64,000 nt of DNA from Heliocidaris erythrogramma (taxonomy: Eukaryota > Echinodermata > Echinoidea > Camarodonta > Echinometridae), in contig CM046862.1 in the NCBI GenBank assembly GCA_025617745.1, forward strand, positions 53,385,097-53,449,096. Direction: 5' to 3'. The position numbers and the translations under genes were made by a program. Below, piece after piece: positions 22,149 through 37,000 of the stretch (its first letter is position 1; each line of letters starts with the position of its first letter). Below the pieces are notes generated by a model. The model saw nothing but the letters and a program-made list of their open reading frames with translations. It was not told where the DNA came from and did no database searches.

Positions 22149-23547
22149 TCCGTGTCCGTCAAAACGTATGGCGACCATAGAACGGTATGACTGGGCGAGG
22201 CTTAACGGGAGCGCGCGTGAAGGTGGAAGAGGAAATCCAGGCAGGGCGGCTAGCGGATACCTCGTGATCATAACAACACGCGCAGTGGGAAACTGCGCAT
22301 CTATACCACCTTTTTCACGACGGTCGCAATTTGCGTCTGAACGACCCGTTAGCTATACGATGATTCTTTATACGTCGTTTCTTTATCGAGTTTCGGTATA
22401 AACTGAATAGCGTCTGAACAGGGGGTCTAAGGCATTTTTACCGTATGCGCGTACATGCGCGTAGGCGCACCTTTGAGAAAATATTTTTTTTGTAATCATG
22501 TAGGATAAATTAAAATGCTAAGACAGTGCAAGAAAAGCAGCTTCCATGCTTTAAACTGAGCTTCAAGCTAATGCCGCACGCGTGGAAAATTTTGAAATGT
22601 GAGTGACGAACCATAGTCATAGAACTACATACAGCATAACTCAACGGAGCTTCGTCCCCGCCGCCCAGGCAGGGGCAAGCTCCGCTGTCCGCTGCACTCA
22701 TCGTGCAGGTACATGAAACTGCACCAATTTCCAAAACTAATACCGTATGCAAACTAACTACCACTGCCTATGTGCGGTGTCCTGAAGATATGTCAGGTAA
22801 AATGCAATCATATTATGGAATATAGTACTAACAGATGATGACTTAATACCTCTGAATAAAAGTTATCAAGTTTTTGATCGCAGTGTCATCCATTTCGAAG
22901 CGTGTATGACGTCATTATAAGTGAACGAAGTGCTGAATCGAAGATGACGGCAAAACCAGTGTGAACGCGTCCTCGATTCGGCTAGTGGACGAGGGAGACA
23001 ACTTGACGCATGCGCAGAACTTCAAAATGTGGTGCAAATCGAAAGCTCGCTATTAATATTTATCGTTATCGACTTGGTGGACGGAGCCTTTAGGCGCTGC
23101 CCTTGAGTTATAAAAGAAATACATTGGTTTACCTTTATTGTCTTAAAGTTAGTATAGCTGTAAATGGTACAAGGACACCAACAACAAATACAAATTATGG
23201 ATTAGTTTATTATGATTAACGCAGGGCAATTATACCGCCCTGCATTAATCATGGTAAAAACAGGGACTGTGAAACCAGTTACTGTCGACACTGGATACAT
23301 TATCAAAACTAATTTGTCGTTTCACTGCCAGGGGATAGAGCGACAAATATGATAAGGAGTCGCGACGAGAATGCTTCATTGTCCAATTACATTTGCTACA
23401 AAAAATTTCATCTTGCTTAATTGGTTCGGATAGCTGTATAATAATACTGTATATGCAATTATCACCTGTGAAATATTTGAAAAGCTTCTATAATTTGGAT
23501 AGACATTTGTTCATTTTGATGACGGAAAAGGTTAAATATATGCCAAG
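22149..23547 (+). promoter_or_regulatory. 5' flank of copy 3 with CRE and NRF1-like motifs
   Basis: No gene was recognised. TGACGTCA occurs at about 22909 (CRE type) and GACGCATGCGCAGAAC at about 23004 (NRF1-like) in a locally CpG-richer stretch. The part from 23040 on aligns with the copy 1 upstream region. A hairpin, ATGATTAACGCAGGGC / GCCCTGCATTAATCAT, lies at ~23211-23251. Promoter assignment is inference from position and motifs. Confidence 0.35.
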
Positions 23548-23618
23548 ATGATAGCCGGGAAACTTATATTACTGGCGATCGTAAAGCTGGAGGCCATACA
23601 CATTGTTGCCCGGGCATG
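23548..23618 (+). CDS. Copy 3 exon 1: signal peptide, phase mismatch
   Basis: Encodes MIAGKLILLAIVKLEAIH, clearly homologous to copy 1 exon 1, and ends before GGTAAGTTTTTG-type donor sequence. Because it ends GCA TG (two extra bases, not one), the WSC exon would be read out of frame. The alternative frame contains stops. Confidence 0.6.
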
Positions 23619-26600
23619 GTAAGTTTTTGTTCTGTTTGAGGACTTACCAGAACAAAGGTCAAATATTTATAGTAAGCAAGTTTCACCTGTGCAGACATGT
23701 AGAATATGATGCAAATAATATGATATAGCAATGTTTAAAATATTATGAAACATGAAGCAGCTTTTTGAGTTCTGTTCATAAGGGCGAGTTTGTGCTACCT
23801 TATACAGTGTCACTGTAAACGGTAAACTCAAGCTTGTTTTAAGAGAGAGAGAGAAAAAAGTGTTTTATTTAAAGCAATTAATTAAGTCATTGATCAAATC
23901 GATTTGGTAATAATGTACGAGGAATTGTTTCCCAGTGAAAAATTATCCGCCATTTGATGTCCGGGTCTGATTTAAAGTAATTAAATTACACATGTGCAAA
24001 TCCTTGTCCATTCCACCTATACGACAACAAAAATGAACCGTAGCTCTTCAGAAATTAAGACTTTACAGAAATTAAAACCGTATGAGATGGAGGGGTATAA
24101 TGCCGATTGATATACATGTATGTTTGACTTCCTTCTAAGGCAATGTTATGGGTGTCTCTTTCAACGTCAGGAACCGGCTACGTTGGATGCTATCCCGTCG
24201 GTAGACACTGGCAGGGTATATTAATGAATGATTATAGATCAGGCAGTGTCGATAGTTGTGCAGATCATTGCAAAATTCATTTTTACGCGGCCATCTCGAT
24301 CCGAGCCTGCTTTTGTAGCAACAGCCTACCAAATATCCAAGTATCAGCTGACAGCTATTGCAACATCAGTTGTTCTTGGGATGCCCGACAAGTATGTGGA
24401 TCAAAGAGCCAGTACTCAAGTGAGTTTGTTAAAACATGTCGATAGCTGGATGTTAAAATGGATAGGGGTGGCCACACTGACGTAAAGAAAAATACTGAGG
24501 AAGAACACGTTTGTGCTTCGTCACGAGGGGACACACACATAAGATTTTGATTCATTCATCTCTTTCTCTCTATCTCTCTCTCTCTCTTTCTTTCCGTCTA
24601 CCTCTCCAATTATCAATCTTATATCGCATGATACCATTTAATACTGAAATTCTTCTATCCACGTACTCGGACCTACTGCCCCCCAAATAATTTAATTTTC
24701 TTAGTGATATTTATCCTGGAAATCAAAGAGTATAGCATGTATTCACATTAAGATAAAAGTAAGTTATTATTAAAACATGGTCTTATTTAATGATTGATCT
24801 ATGGACTGTCTAGTTTTAACCCCTTTACTCGTTATAAATCTTGTAATTCTGTAACACAATGCGGAAACAAAATTAAATAAATCATGAAATGATAACGAAG
24901 AATTGATTTCAGAATGAAATTAGTATAATAAATCTAGATACTAAGCTGGATTTTGGATTTTTAACAATTAAACTAGAACATTTTTTTTAAATAGAAGTCA
25001 AAACCATATTTTTTTCAGTTTACAGGACGAGAGACAGAGTATGCCCCACGTTAATGGCGCCTCGAAATGGTGAGATCACGCATTCCCTGTTCGTCGTCGG
25101 GAGACGTGTCATATTTAGCTGCTTTCCCGGGTTTCAGCTGAATGGTTTCACAAGCATACGGTGTGTGGAACCTGAAAATGGGAACAGTGAGCACCCTGCC
25201 TGGAGTGGCGACCCACCATCGTGTTTACCTGCTGGTGAGTAAATCAGCACTTTAGGAAAACTACCCCTAGGGTACCACCCAGAGGAATACTTCCCGTTTC
25301 TATGACACATGCTCCGGCGATGCTCGCCTCGAGGTTAATATCATACAGACCTACAATAACTGAATTCCTAATTTTAACTCTACAACAACAAAACAACTGT
25401 ACCTAACCGTATACTAAACCTGACCTGTAATCCATGCGACCCTAACCATACATAGAACAGCTATCCAGAACAGGTTATAGCGGTATATAATATTTTCAAT
25501 TTAATTCAATTCAAAAATGGTTTATTGAAAGAAACATGTGTCGCAGCCAAAAGCTGAATAAAACATGTGTACAATAAACTATCAATTACAAAGATTAACA
25601 AGAACGAAAAAACTACTACCGGTAATGCAAGGTATAAATACAGTAAATGAAAGTCAATCACAGAAGTAAGCAAATTATATAAAAAATACGTTAAACATTA
25701 AAGAAAATCGAAAAGTACACAAATTATATTCGTCACACATATTTTACATGTACTTACATGCATCTTCTGATGCATGCCTGCCTGTCTCGGCAAGATTGAT
25801 CCTGGATAAAGAAAACTCCATTCTAAATGGGTAGATAGGCCTACGTATCTCGCATTAAAGAATAGTCGTCGGAAGATGTTTTGTAGGATGCATTATTTTC
25901 ATTCAGATTATAGGTCTATAAAGCCCAAATTATATTATCATTTAAAAAAAAAAGATTTTTAAAATGTTTTCCGGCAAATTTCAAGAGGGTGTTAATTCAT
26001 CAATCAGAGATCACTTGGTGTGACAAGAAAAAACATTTTTTGGACGCAAAGAAAATTTACAGGACCTTTTATATTTGGAGGAATTTTTTCCTTTTCAGGA
26101 AGTTCACCTCTTCAATCCACCATTATCAGACACAAGCTAGATAAAGCATACTGGCATAGCCATATATTAAGAGTTGACTGCAGCCAACTTTGAACTTCTT
26201 CGTGCCACCCAGACTCATAAGAAGGTTACTGCAGCTTTGACCTCAGATGGTCCAGTTATTGCCCTGTTACCAACGAATGGCACCCCCCCCCCCCCCCCCC
26301 CCCCACCAATGAAACACTTGATTACTTGCAAAGAAGATCTCCTTAAGCTCTGATGACAGTTATTGACGATGTCTATGCTCTGTTCCTATCTATAAAGATA
26401 TATGAGAATGGCTGCACACTGCATGTCTGTCTCTTAGTGTGTAGAGCACAACATGTATGTTGTTGTTTCCCTTTAAATGATAATATTTCTTAATATTTTA
26501 CTCCTGAGCCATGGTTTATTCACATCCAGGCCTCTGTTTCCCCAGAACGTAAAATAGATTCAATCATTTATCATTATCAATTTGCATATTATTTATTTTT

Positions 26601-29600
26601 TTTCTTTTCTTTGATAGATATATTTATCTCATGAGCAGTTAAAGATCACATTGCAAGAAAATTCCATCAAAATAAATATTGGCTTAATACTTATTATTGC
26701 ATAGATGGCATAAATTATACAAGGTTATTGTTTTGTTGATTATCTATTTTTTAATTTGGTTTCAGATAGATGTATGTGTATATTCAAAGATATCATAAGA
26801 AATCCAAGTTTCTCGTAAAATTGGCTTGATAAGATTAGTCAGCAATCTTCAAATGCAGCGGATATGTTTGTTTAATGGTTCCGAGAGTTTTTACGGCAAA
26901 ATGACTCCGTGAGGTGTCATTTGCTTTGAGCAGATTGCTGGTTATTTCCGTCAAGAAAGTGAGTAGCGTATGAGGAAAAACAGAATCACAATATTTTCTG
27001 TGCTAATGTAGAAATTTGGAACTGAAAGTGTATCAGCTAAGTGAAAGTCTTGTGCATTGGGTTTTGCGTATACATGATTAGTGCGGCTAGGTTCAGCGCG
27101 TATATTTTCTTTGGTGCAATATTTGCAAAGACAAAGATGAATTGCAATTTCAAAGTTATAAGATACACTTTCCATTCTAAATTGACACAGAGGTTAATTA
27201 AAGAAGATAAGTATTAAAACTTGTCTCAGTGTATAAAGTTATACAGAGAAAAGTATCATTTGACTTTGAACAGGAATGTAAATTACATTCTTTGGAAATG
27301 AACACTTTCAGATATGATATTTCACATTAAATAATAGGTTCAAAAGCATGAGAACAAACTTAAATATCCATGCTGACTTAAGAGTGTGAAATTAAAAGTA
27401 TAAATTTAAAGCTTGAGTAAAACATAAGCATAAACGAATGACAAATATTTTCTACTCAAATTTGTAGAAACAAGAGGTTTTGAAACATGGATTAGTGTTG
27501 AGTTTATGAAAGGAATAAGTGTGTTATTTGAAAGATATGAACTGCCCAAGTTTGGATAATCAGAATATATTGCAAAAAAGGGACAATTCAGACATTAGTC
27601 TAATTTCAGACATCTTTAATTTATGTCTATCTTAAATAATAAATAGACTATAGACATTTTATATGAAGCAAATAATGCATTGAAAACATTGGAATTGGCT
27701 CACAAATATGCATCATTCAATGCATATTGGGAATGGTTCAGATCTTGACTATCCAATTTTGGTTTTAATTCTGAACATGTATGCAATTAATGCCAGCTAG
27801 CTCATGAATAGTGTTTAAGATTATTTTGGTGATATACCTGATACTTTATAATGAACACATTATGTAAATACATGTCGTTGTGTGTTTAAAGTGTTTGTTT
27901 AGTCATGATGTCACAGACTTTGCATTTGGAGAGAATTTAGACAACTTTAAAGCTAAAACTAAACTAGAATGAAGACACTTGTCCAGAAATGGATGCAATT
28001 TTATTATGATAAACATCAATTTATTTGCAAGATATTGCATTTGTCAGAAAATAAATGGAAACCAGACATCATGGATTAAAAGCAAAGACTTCAAACCTTC
28101 ATAATATTATGCTATAAAGAGTTGTCAGCAAGCATTTAAAACGCATGTGGCTTCTCAATATATTTGGAGATATTCAAACTAAAAGTACATGCATATGCAA
28201 TGATACGAATTTATGGTCATGAAACTGAGGATTGTTTCCTCTCTTCTTAAATCCATAGATTGAATAAAAATTCAGTACATTGGTTCTTCGGAGGCCAGCT
28301 CAGTCGACCATTGTGCTTATTATACAATCTCAACGGAATGTGCCAGCTATGATTCCTTCTCCTCAATGATCCAGTTATCCAAATTCAACGCTTGGAAACA
28401 TTTGAATTAATGATTATTATCAATTATAAAACGATAAAATACAGCCCCCGATATAGCAGCTGAAGAGCTCCTTGAACGCTGCTGAGATGTGTGACGACAC
28501 ACGAAGGACCAGTCCTGTCTAAGCAGACGATGTCCCATAACATCTTACACATTTTTCAGTGCCTGTTTTGTCATCTCGTCTTCACTTATTTCTCTTACTT
28601 GACTAGCGTCAGTCTTAATGTTAGTCTGTTGCCTCACTCTTAACTTCGTGTATGGTATTATTTTGATGAAAAATGCAGCGTTAAAAAAATAAAGGAATCA
28701 GTCACTTGTAAACAAAATAAGACGCCATTGTATTTTCAGCTGCTTGCACCGGGGCATGTTCGGCGTTTCAAGAGGGAACGAATACAATCTGTGATATTAT
28801 TCGGAGGGCTTTTCAATATGAAAATGGGGTTTATTTCATTGATCATTGACCCTTCTCCTGTGTATTTACAATCAAACGGTTTTAGTTATCAGAATCAGTT
28901 TCACTTTGCCTTTTAGAATGGTGTGAAATAAGGTCATGTTAAATATACCAAACTCTTTCATTCATTATAGGACGTCGTCTGCTTAAGCAGGATCGATCCC
29001 TAGTGTGACGACATCAAAACATCGCTATATTTCTGGCGAATCCTCGGATATTCTAGATTCTTAGAAGAGCTTTTATTTATGTTGTTTTTATAATCATCAG
29101 ATACGCAGTTGACATAAAACTTATACGATTGCCATCTGTAAGCTTCCCAGTTTCTAGTGATACATTAATTGCCATATTTGTGATTTTCTTGCAATGTGAT
29201 CTTTAAGCTTACACGTTTCATCCAGTATTTGAATTTCAAATGTCTGTGAATTTTTTCCGTTTAATCTGGGTCAGTAGGAACTTTTAATATATATCTTACA
29301 ATATTCCCATTATAGGGCTATTCTTAAAACACTATTCCAGACAGCCCTTAAGGCCATCTTATGAACCTAACCCATGATGTACTGAATGTATAAAACCATG
29401 TTATTAATTTTTATGTTGCTCTCTGTATTTTTCTATAGTTTATATCATATTCGTAGATGCCTTAGCGAATTTGTTTCAGGATTTTCCGTTCCCACACTTT
29501 TATCTTTGATTCTATTCATTATCTTGGTTAAAAAGCAAGTTTCTATGGAGGAATCTAATGATGTAGTCTTGACTATTGATTATTTGTATCACGAAGCCAA

Positions 29601-31005
29601 AGATTTGAATTAATGTACTAGTACTGCTAAACATGTTATGTTCTTTATTCATTTTAATATCAGAAGCATTAGGGAAAATGTTTATAAACTTGACTTGACT
29701 TGGATGTCTGACAGTGATCCACTCCTGGGTAAACGCAATATTCCTGGCTACATTTATGTAGCATAAGGGAGAACTGACGATGATTTGGAATACATTATGA
29801 GAAAAAAATATGAAATTAATCAATGAAAATGTAGAAACAATTTTTATTAGAATCGTTTTTAAAAATGAAAAGGTGATAATTAGGAATCATTTATCGATCC
29901 CCATGACCTGGAACCAATTTTACTCAAAATGTCAACTGAACAGAAAAAGAACTTTGCGAAGAGAGACTTTAATATTGATTTGCTAACAGGATACTGATAA
30001 TATATCACCTGTGTTTGAACAAACCATGAATTCCTCCTCATTTCCCCACCTCATTAATAAACCTACCAGGATCACACAACTCTCATCATCTCTCGTAGAC
30101 AATATGTTTTGTAAGTAACCTGATTGATTTCATATTGCCTGGTACATTCATTTGCGATGCAAGCGACCATTTACATGTTTTTGCATTTTCAAAGTTAATT
30201 ACTTTTGAAAATGCAAAAAGAGAAAAGACAGTGAATTATGATAATATCAGTTTCTTTTACATGGATCTTTGTGATTATTTGGGGGATAATATTACGTCCA
30301 GTGATTTGTTAGATTTTTGGATAAACTTATTATTTTGTATAATGATCATTTTCGATACAAAAAGGAAAAATCAACAGTTCGAGGAAAGATCCTTGGATTA
30401 ATGGACAGTTGAAAAGATTATGTAAAAAGAAAAACAAGATGTACAAACCAATATCGTGAAAGGGTACATAAGAAGCCAGAGATCTTGCCAATAAAGTTAT
30501 ACGCAAAGCTAAAAAATGATTATTACGAGTATAGGTTTAGTTATGTTCGCTCTTATCTTAGAGCCACTTGGAAAACAATTAATGATGTATTACAAAACAA
30601 TTCACAAATAATGAAATCAATATCTCCTGAAATTGATGGAAAGTTAATTGAAGAAACTTCCCAGATTACAGATACAATTAACAAATACCCTGTCAGTGTT
30701 GGGAAGAATAATAAGTGATTCCATCCCAACGCTTTATCTAGATCCACGTTCTTACCTTTCTGGTAACTATCCAAAGACTTATTTTTAAAATCCATGTAGC
30801 CCATCTGAACCTTGAAGGAAGGAAAGAGCCCTGGGTATGATTGATTTCATGTAAAGATATTGAAACGTTTATTTCATTTGGTCCTAGCCCCAACAACACA
30901 TATATGCGATTTGTCTTTCAAAAGGGTTGTTATTCTGATAAACTGAAAGTAACCAAAGTCTTGCCAATATATAAAACTGGTAATCATGGTTATAAGAATA
31001 CTTGC

Positions 31006-31057
<52 letters not shown>

Positions 31058-34000
31058 TGTCTTGTTTACCATGGGTAGCCGCATCAGTACTAAATACTGT
31101 TCTCCCCGAGGGCCCTGCATATTATTACCCCGGCTTTAGCATGGTAACCGCAGCGCTCAGTGCATTCAAGGAACAAATCCTCCCAGGTATACCCACTTAC
31201 CACACCTGGGTCGAGTGTGGCAAATGCACATTAATGTCTTGTCAAAGGACGTTAGTGCCGTGGCAGGTAATCGAACCCCGTACATTGTGATCTGCAGTTC
31301 GGTGACTTATCCATTAGACCACAACACCTCTATTGTGTTTATCTGTGTTTAGACAATTTGGGGAGAAATGTATAAAATATGTTTTTTTTATTGATTTATA
31401 TTCTATATTGTACATGCTATATAAGGAACGATTTGGAATATATACTGGGCATTCGGCATATATGGCCTTGCTTGAACTTATAAACCGTACAATTATATCT
31501 GCTTTTGAAAACAATAAATTTGCTGTGGGCATCTTCTTGGACCTTTCAAAGGCTTTTGATAGTTTAGATCGTGATATCCTTTTAAGAAAATTATATTATT
31601 ATCGTATACGAGGCATTGCTCTAACACTTTTAAAGAGTTAAGGGCTGGTCAAATTATTTTGTCCGATAACGATAACGAAATGTTCAACTGAAGGTACACC
31701 CTACTATATGGTGAGTACGTGTGAGTATGCTTGTGTAAATGTTACTAGTAGAGCCGCTCTAGGGTGTACCTTCAATGAAAGATTTCGTTATCGATATCGG
31801 ACAAATGTGACCAGCTCTTTACTTGAGTGACTGAAAGCAATGTGCACAGATCAATGATGTAAAATCCACCACTCGGAATGTCTATATTGGTGTACCACAG
31901 GGTTCAATTTTCGGCCCCTAATTGTTTTTGTTATATATTAATGAAATGCAATATGTTGGTAAAAAAAATTCTGCTCAATAATTTCTGCAGACGATACCAA
32001 CTTGTTTACTACGAATGAAATGGAGGAAATATTAGACAATGAAATCCCCAAAATGGATAAAAGGTTTATAGCCAATAAATTAATGATAAATTCAAGTAAA
32101 AATGATTATGATATTCCAAAAAAGAATAGTAAACTAAGCAATGTACCTATGCATATACTTAATCAATAAATAAACCAAACGTCATATACAAAATTCGTTG
32201 GAGTCCTTGTGGACAATCATAAAAGTTGGTCAAAACACATTGATGACATCTGTTTTTAGATTTCACGTGTAATTGGTATCTTATCCAGACATTTATACCG
32301 TTTAAGAATTTGATCAGTTTGCATAGTACTTGACATTGCCTTATATTTCTTATTGCACAATAGTCTGGGTCAATTGCTCCTACAGTTTAATTCTTGCTAC
32401 CTCAAATATGCAATTTTCGACGTAGAGGGAAATATTATGCATGGAAATGGTCCGCATCTTCGTCAATTTCACTTCCGGTCCGTATTGAAATACTACAGCT
32501 TATGAATAAAATGAGTGCTAAAATGCTTAATTTTTGGATCGCATTACATAAACCACTCAAATTTTGAAAATGCAACCAATTGTCTCAATAAATCATGATG
32601 GTATCTTTTCAAACATGTTAATTTATACTCAAACTCTAGGATTTTTGGATTACCTGTGTACATTTTCAATGCAAAAAGACAAACACTTGTCGACCCAATC
32701 GGGATATTGTGAGCACTGCGCATGCGTGGTTTGCATGACAAACGCCATCTGTTGGTGAAATTGCGTATTTGGAGTAGCGAGAATTGGTAAATTATTCATA
32801 CTTCCAATAAGAGCGATTCGCGTCAACACTAGATCTCACCCCAGAACTCCCAGTAAGGCACTATTCACGAAATAAAATATTTAACTATTCATTTAAACTA
32901 TAAATTGCATCAAGTATGTACATGTATTTCTTCCACAAACTACCTGCCGTGTTTGATAGTCTTTTTACTCTGAACTCAAGTTACCATAGCTATAATGCAA
33001 GACATCAAATGTCTATTCAAATACCTCTTTTGAAATAATTATAAAACATATAGACAGTCTGTTAATCTATATGGCCTTAAGCCTTTGGCATACTATACCC
33101 TCAAATATTAAAGGCTACCCCTCACTTGCGGTATTTACGGAAAAGAAATATAGTAAACTTAATTCCTGAAATGAATCCACAAATATATATAAAACCACAT
33201 TTGCAAATATTTTTCAGTATCTTGTTTTTTCTTGTCCACTTGTAATGTTTTTAGATTATCCTTTTAACTTAATAAATCATAGGAGCTAGCCTCTGACAGG
33301 CTTCCGGCTTCTGCTGGCTCCTCCACTCTGAAATTAACATCTTTAAAAAAAATATGTATGAGTATAATACTTATGTGTATCATTTGTTTATCTTCTGTAT
33401 TAATTTTTGTACATATTTTTGTTGTTTGTTTCTTGTTATCCTTTACGAGTGGAAACAAACTTGAAAATTGAAACAAAAACACATACAGCTAATTAATAAT
33501 CATAAATAATGAGTATTATTTTATGTCAGAAAGCAATATTTGCCAAGTCCGGAAACGTTACATTAATTTGTTTAAATCCAATAAGTGTAAATGAAGCTCA
33601 TTAGCTTAAAATACGTATGTTTTGTATGTCTCACATTTCAGGCACTTCATCAAACATTACAATGATTACCGCCTTGATATTAACAACCATGACAACTGAT
33701 TCTTCGACAAACACACGTAAGATTGCTTCACAGCAAACATATTTTTACTCTAATTCATTTTCTAAGGCCACAAGTTCACAGTAAACTGCATGATTTAATT
33801 ATGCATATTTCAACCTGATGTTAAATCTTACTGAAGTTTGGCTCTCACTATTAATATCTGTGTGCTTTTATTTATTACTGTCGTTATTAGGTGGTCTGTC
33901 ATAGACAGATCACCTCTGAATTTCGTCAGAATTTCAAACAGTGTAGCTGTAATGATGAAAAATATAGCTGCATATTTAAATCTTTTAAACATTATGTTCT

Positions 34001-37000
34001 ATTTTTTCGTGTTTGCATGATAAAGGCCCAAATGAATTTAACTCATCTAGAATGCCGAATTTGGGCAACTCTCGTGAAGAATACAGCGTGGAAGAGGAAA
34101 AATGGTAGAGTAAAATGCCGTGCTATATGAATACACATAGACTTATTGTGGTCGTGTCGCAGTTTTTATATAAATAGTTTGTGTGTCAGTTTCATCTGTA
34201 TTATGTGGTTTCAATACATATTTAACTCCATATTTCCTTGTCACACATTTATTACCGATACATACTGAAGGTCTAATGGCTACATAGTACCTCGTAACTC
34301 TGAGTTTGTTTTTTATATATCATGTGTCATTATATTTTGTCATCTCTTTGAAGAAATCACTTCCATAATAATATTCTGTTTTGAATTTCTTTCAGAATTC
34401 CACTCTACCATGACTACGCGTTTTTTCATTGACATAATAGTGATTATCGGCGTGTCCTCCTTCGTCATTTTGCTATTTCTGTAAGTTAAAATTGTTTATA
34501 CCAGTGTTTGGTACCAAAAGGGCATCATCACAACACCATAATCTTTCACCTAATCACCTAGTCATTATTGCTAAAATGTCAATTTGCTTGACTCATTAGG
34601 ATGTTTTGTTTTGTTATATACTTAGCGGTAAGTAATTCACAGTAACATAATACATAATCAGCACTGATTAGATGATATCCATAACTGGAATAACGATTAG
34701 CGTAGAGTGGGTCTAGCGTTGGGGGGGGGGGGGGAGGGGGGTGGCGAAGTGCATAGGTATACAAGAAGGCAGTGACATGGAGATAAACGAGTGGATAGGA
34801 GGGGGTCGTATCATCCTAGTTCACGTTCCTTTCTACCTTTCCTTTATTCCTCTCTTTCTCTTTCTCCCCATTCCCTTCTCTTTTCATCTTTTTTCCCTTT
34901 TTTTCTGTTGGGACGAGGTCTTGTAGATGGGGTGGGGTAGTACGCCACTGGACATTACTGATTGCAGAGTTTGATTTCCTTAAGGATTCTACATTTTCTT
35001 TTACCTGTTTGACTTTAAGTGGGTTATAAATCTCTCCTTAGATCAAAGATCTGTCAAATGCGAACGGATTATATGTCAGTGTTTCAGTAGCTGTTTCCCT
35101 TTTTGAGGTTACGTATTCAATACTTGATTTATGGCACTGGAAAAGTTACTTTCGATTCCCACAGTTCTAAATTACTATTCAGGATGCCATATTAAAGGAA
35201 GTAAACGAAAAAATATCTACCCAAATTTTCACTTCTGTATTACAAGACAATATATAAAATCTTTGAATGGAAAAAAGCAAGATAGTGACTAAGGGTCTAC
35301 GCCCGATAGACCGCAGGGCCGATAGACCGCGGTGTCTGAAATGCAACGCATTTTCACATCACGTCTTAAAAGCATAACGACTCAAATAATTCATGTATCT
35401 TAATCCCGGGGGGGGGGGGGGGGGGGGGGGAGGGGGACTTCCATTGAATTTGATATTCAAAATTGCCTAAAGTCGGATTTTTTTTTTTAATCCCGGGGGG
35501 GGGGGGGGGGGACTTCCATTGAATTCCGTACAGCATCCGCGAACCTGAAAACGAGGAAAAAGGGTAGTTTTTCAGGGTCGGGCGCGGATCCGCGTTTACG
35601 GTGTCAAAAACGACAAATATATAAAAATATATAATAATAATTAAAAAAAATAATACTTGGTTCATACTGAGTTCATACTCTAAGTATTAAACAGATATCT
35701 TAAGGGAGATATATATTAAGGGAGATTTTCATATTATCTAAGTTGCTTTCATATCTCATTTTATATGAAAAGGGTATCAAAATCACACTTCTGACCAAAT
35801 GCAGCTAGGAAAAAGGGTATAAAATTTAGGTCTGTGAAGTTGTTTTGATATTCGTTATTCGATATTCGATATTCATTTGATATTCATTTGATATTCAAAA
35901 TTGCCTAAAGTCGGATTTTTTTTTAACTTATGCCTGGCGCCCACGGTCCCCGATCTAATGCCATGATGACCTTGACCTTGACCCCTCAAGGTCATGGTCA
36001 AAAATGGCGCCAAAAATGAATACTAGCTTTTTGACGAACTGAAAGTGGCCCAAAATACAAAATTTTTCCACCCCTGCCTGGCGCCCACTGTCCCCGATCT
36101 AATGCCATAATGACCTTGACCTTGACCCCTCAAGGTCATGGTGAAAAATGGCGCCAAAAATGAATACTAGCTTTTTGACGAACTGAAAGTGGCCCAAAAT
36201 CCAAAATTTTTCCACCCCTGCCTGGCGCCCACGGTCCCCGATCTAATGCCATGATGACCTTGACTTTGACCTCTCAAGGTCACGGGAAAAAATGGCGCCA
36301 AAAATGAATACTAGCTTTTTGAAGAACTGAAAGTGGCCCAAAATCCAAAATTTTTCCACTCCTGCCTGGCGCCCACTGTCGCCGATGTAATGCCATAATG
36401 TCATTCACGACTACCATCCAGCCCTTTCTCCCCGACCCATATCCGGCTACCACATCGAAGCGGTGGGGAGAATGGCTTCAAAGTTTGGAATATTACTTTG
36501 CAGCAGCAGAAGTTACACAGAACAAAGAAAGCAGGCGCAGCTGTTACACCTCCTTGAGTCAGTTGCCCAAAACGTCTACACCAACTCGGTCAAGCCCATT
36601 TTCGCCTCCAACGCCGACCTCACGGAGAACTATAACAACATTAAGGAGCAGTTAACTGCCCACTTCACACCGGCAGTCAAATTCGATTTCGAAATATACA
36701 GATTTTAACAGGCTCGGCAGACTGAGGAAGAGTCAGTAGACCAGTACGCGTCACGCCTCCGGTCCCTCAGGGCTAACTGTAGTTTTTCCGACATCGACTC
36801 AGAGATCAAATCCCATATCATCATAAGCTGCCTCGACCCAGCCCTACGCCGTCGAGCACTGAGGGACACGACATTAAACTTGAACAGACTCCTGTCTCTC
36901 GGCAGGACATTCGAGGCGACTGAGCTCTAAGCTAAGCAGATGGAGAGCAGTGGAAACCAGGTACATGCGGATTATCGCTCATGCCCTGCTCGAGGACAAC

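Larger units (their letters stand above)
29600..33480 (+). pseudogene. Degenerate LINE in copy 3 intron 3
   Basis: Plus-strand non-LTR element with many frameshifts. Visible blocks are an endonuclease start (HFNIRSIRENVYKLD, ~29650), a linker with YVRSYLRATWKTINDVL (~30555), RT fingers (KVLPIYKTGN, ~30957), motif A (GIFLDLSKAFDSLDRDIL, ~31525), motif B (GVPQGSIFGP, ~31890), motif C (SADDTNLF, ~31990) and a C-terminal part near 32200-33170. A SINE (31005-31330) and a MITE (31641-31818) inserted into it. CR1/L2/Jockey-like; not active. Confidence 0.75.

Noticed and set aside
30841..31290. 149-residue frame with poly-Asn
   Set aside because: It joins a LINE fragment, an AAT microsatellite and the antisense of a SINE.
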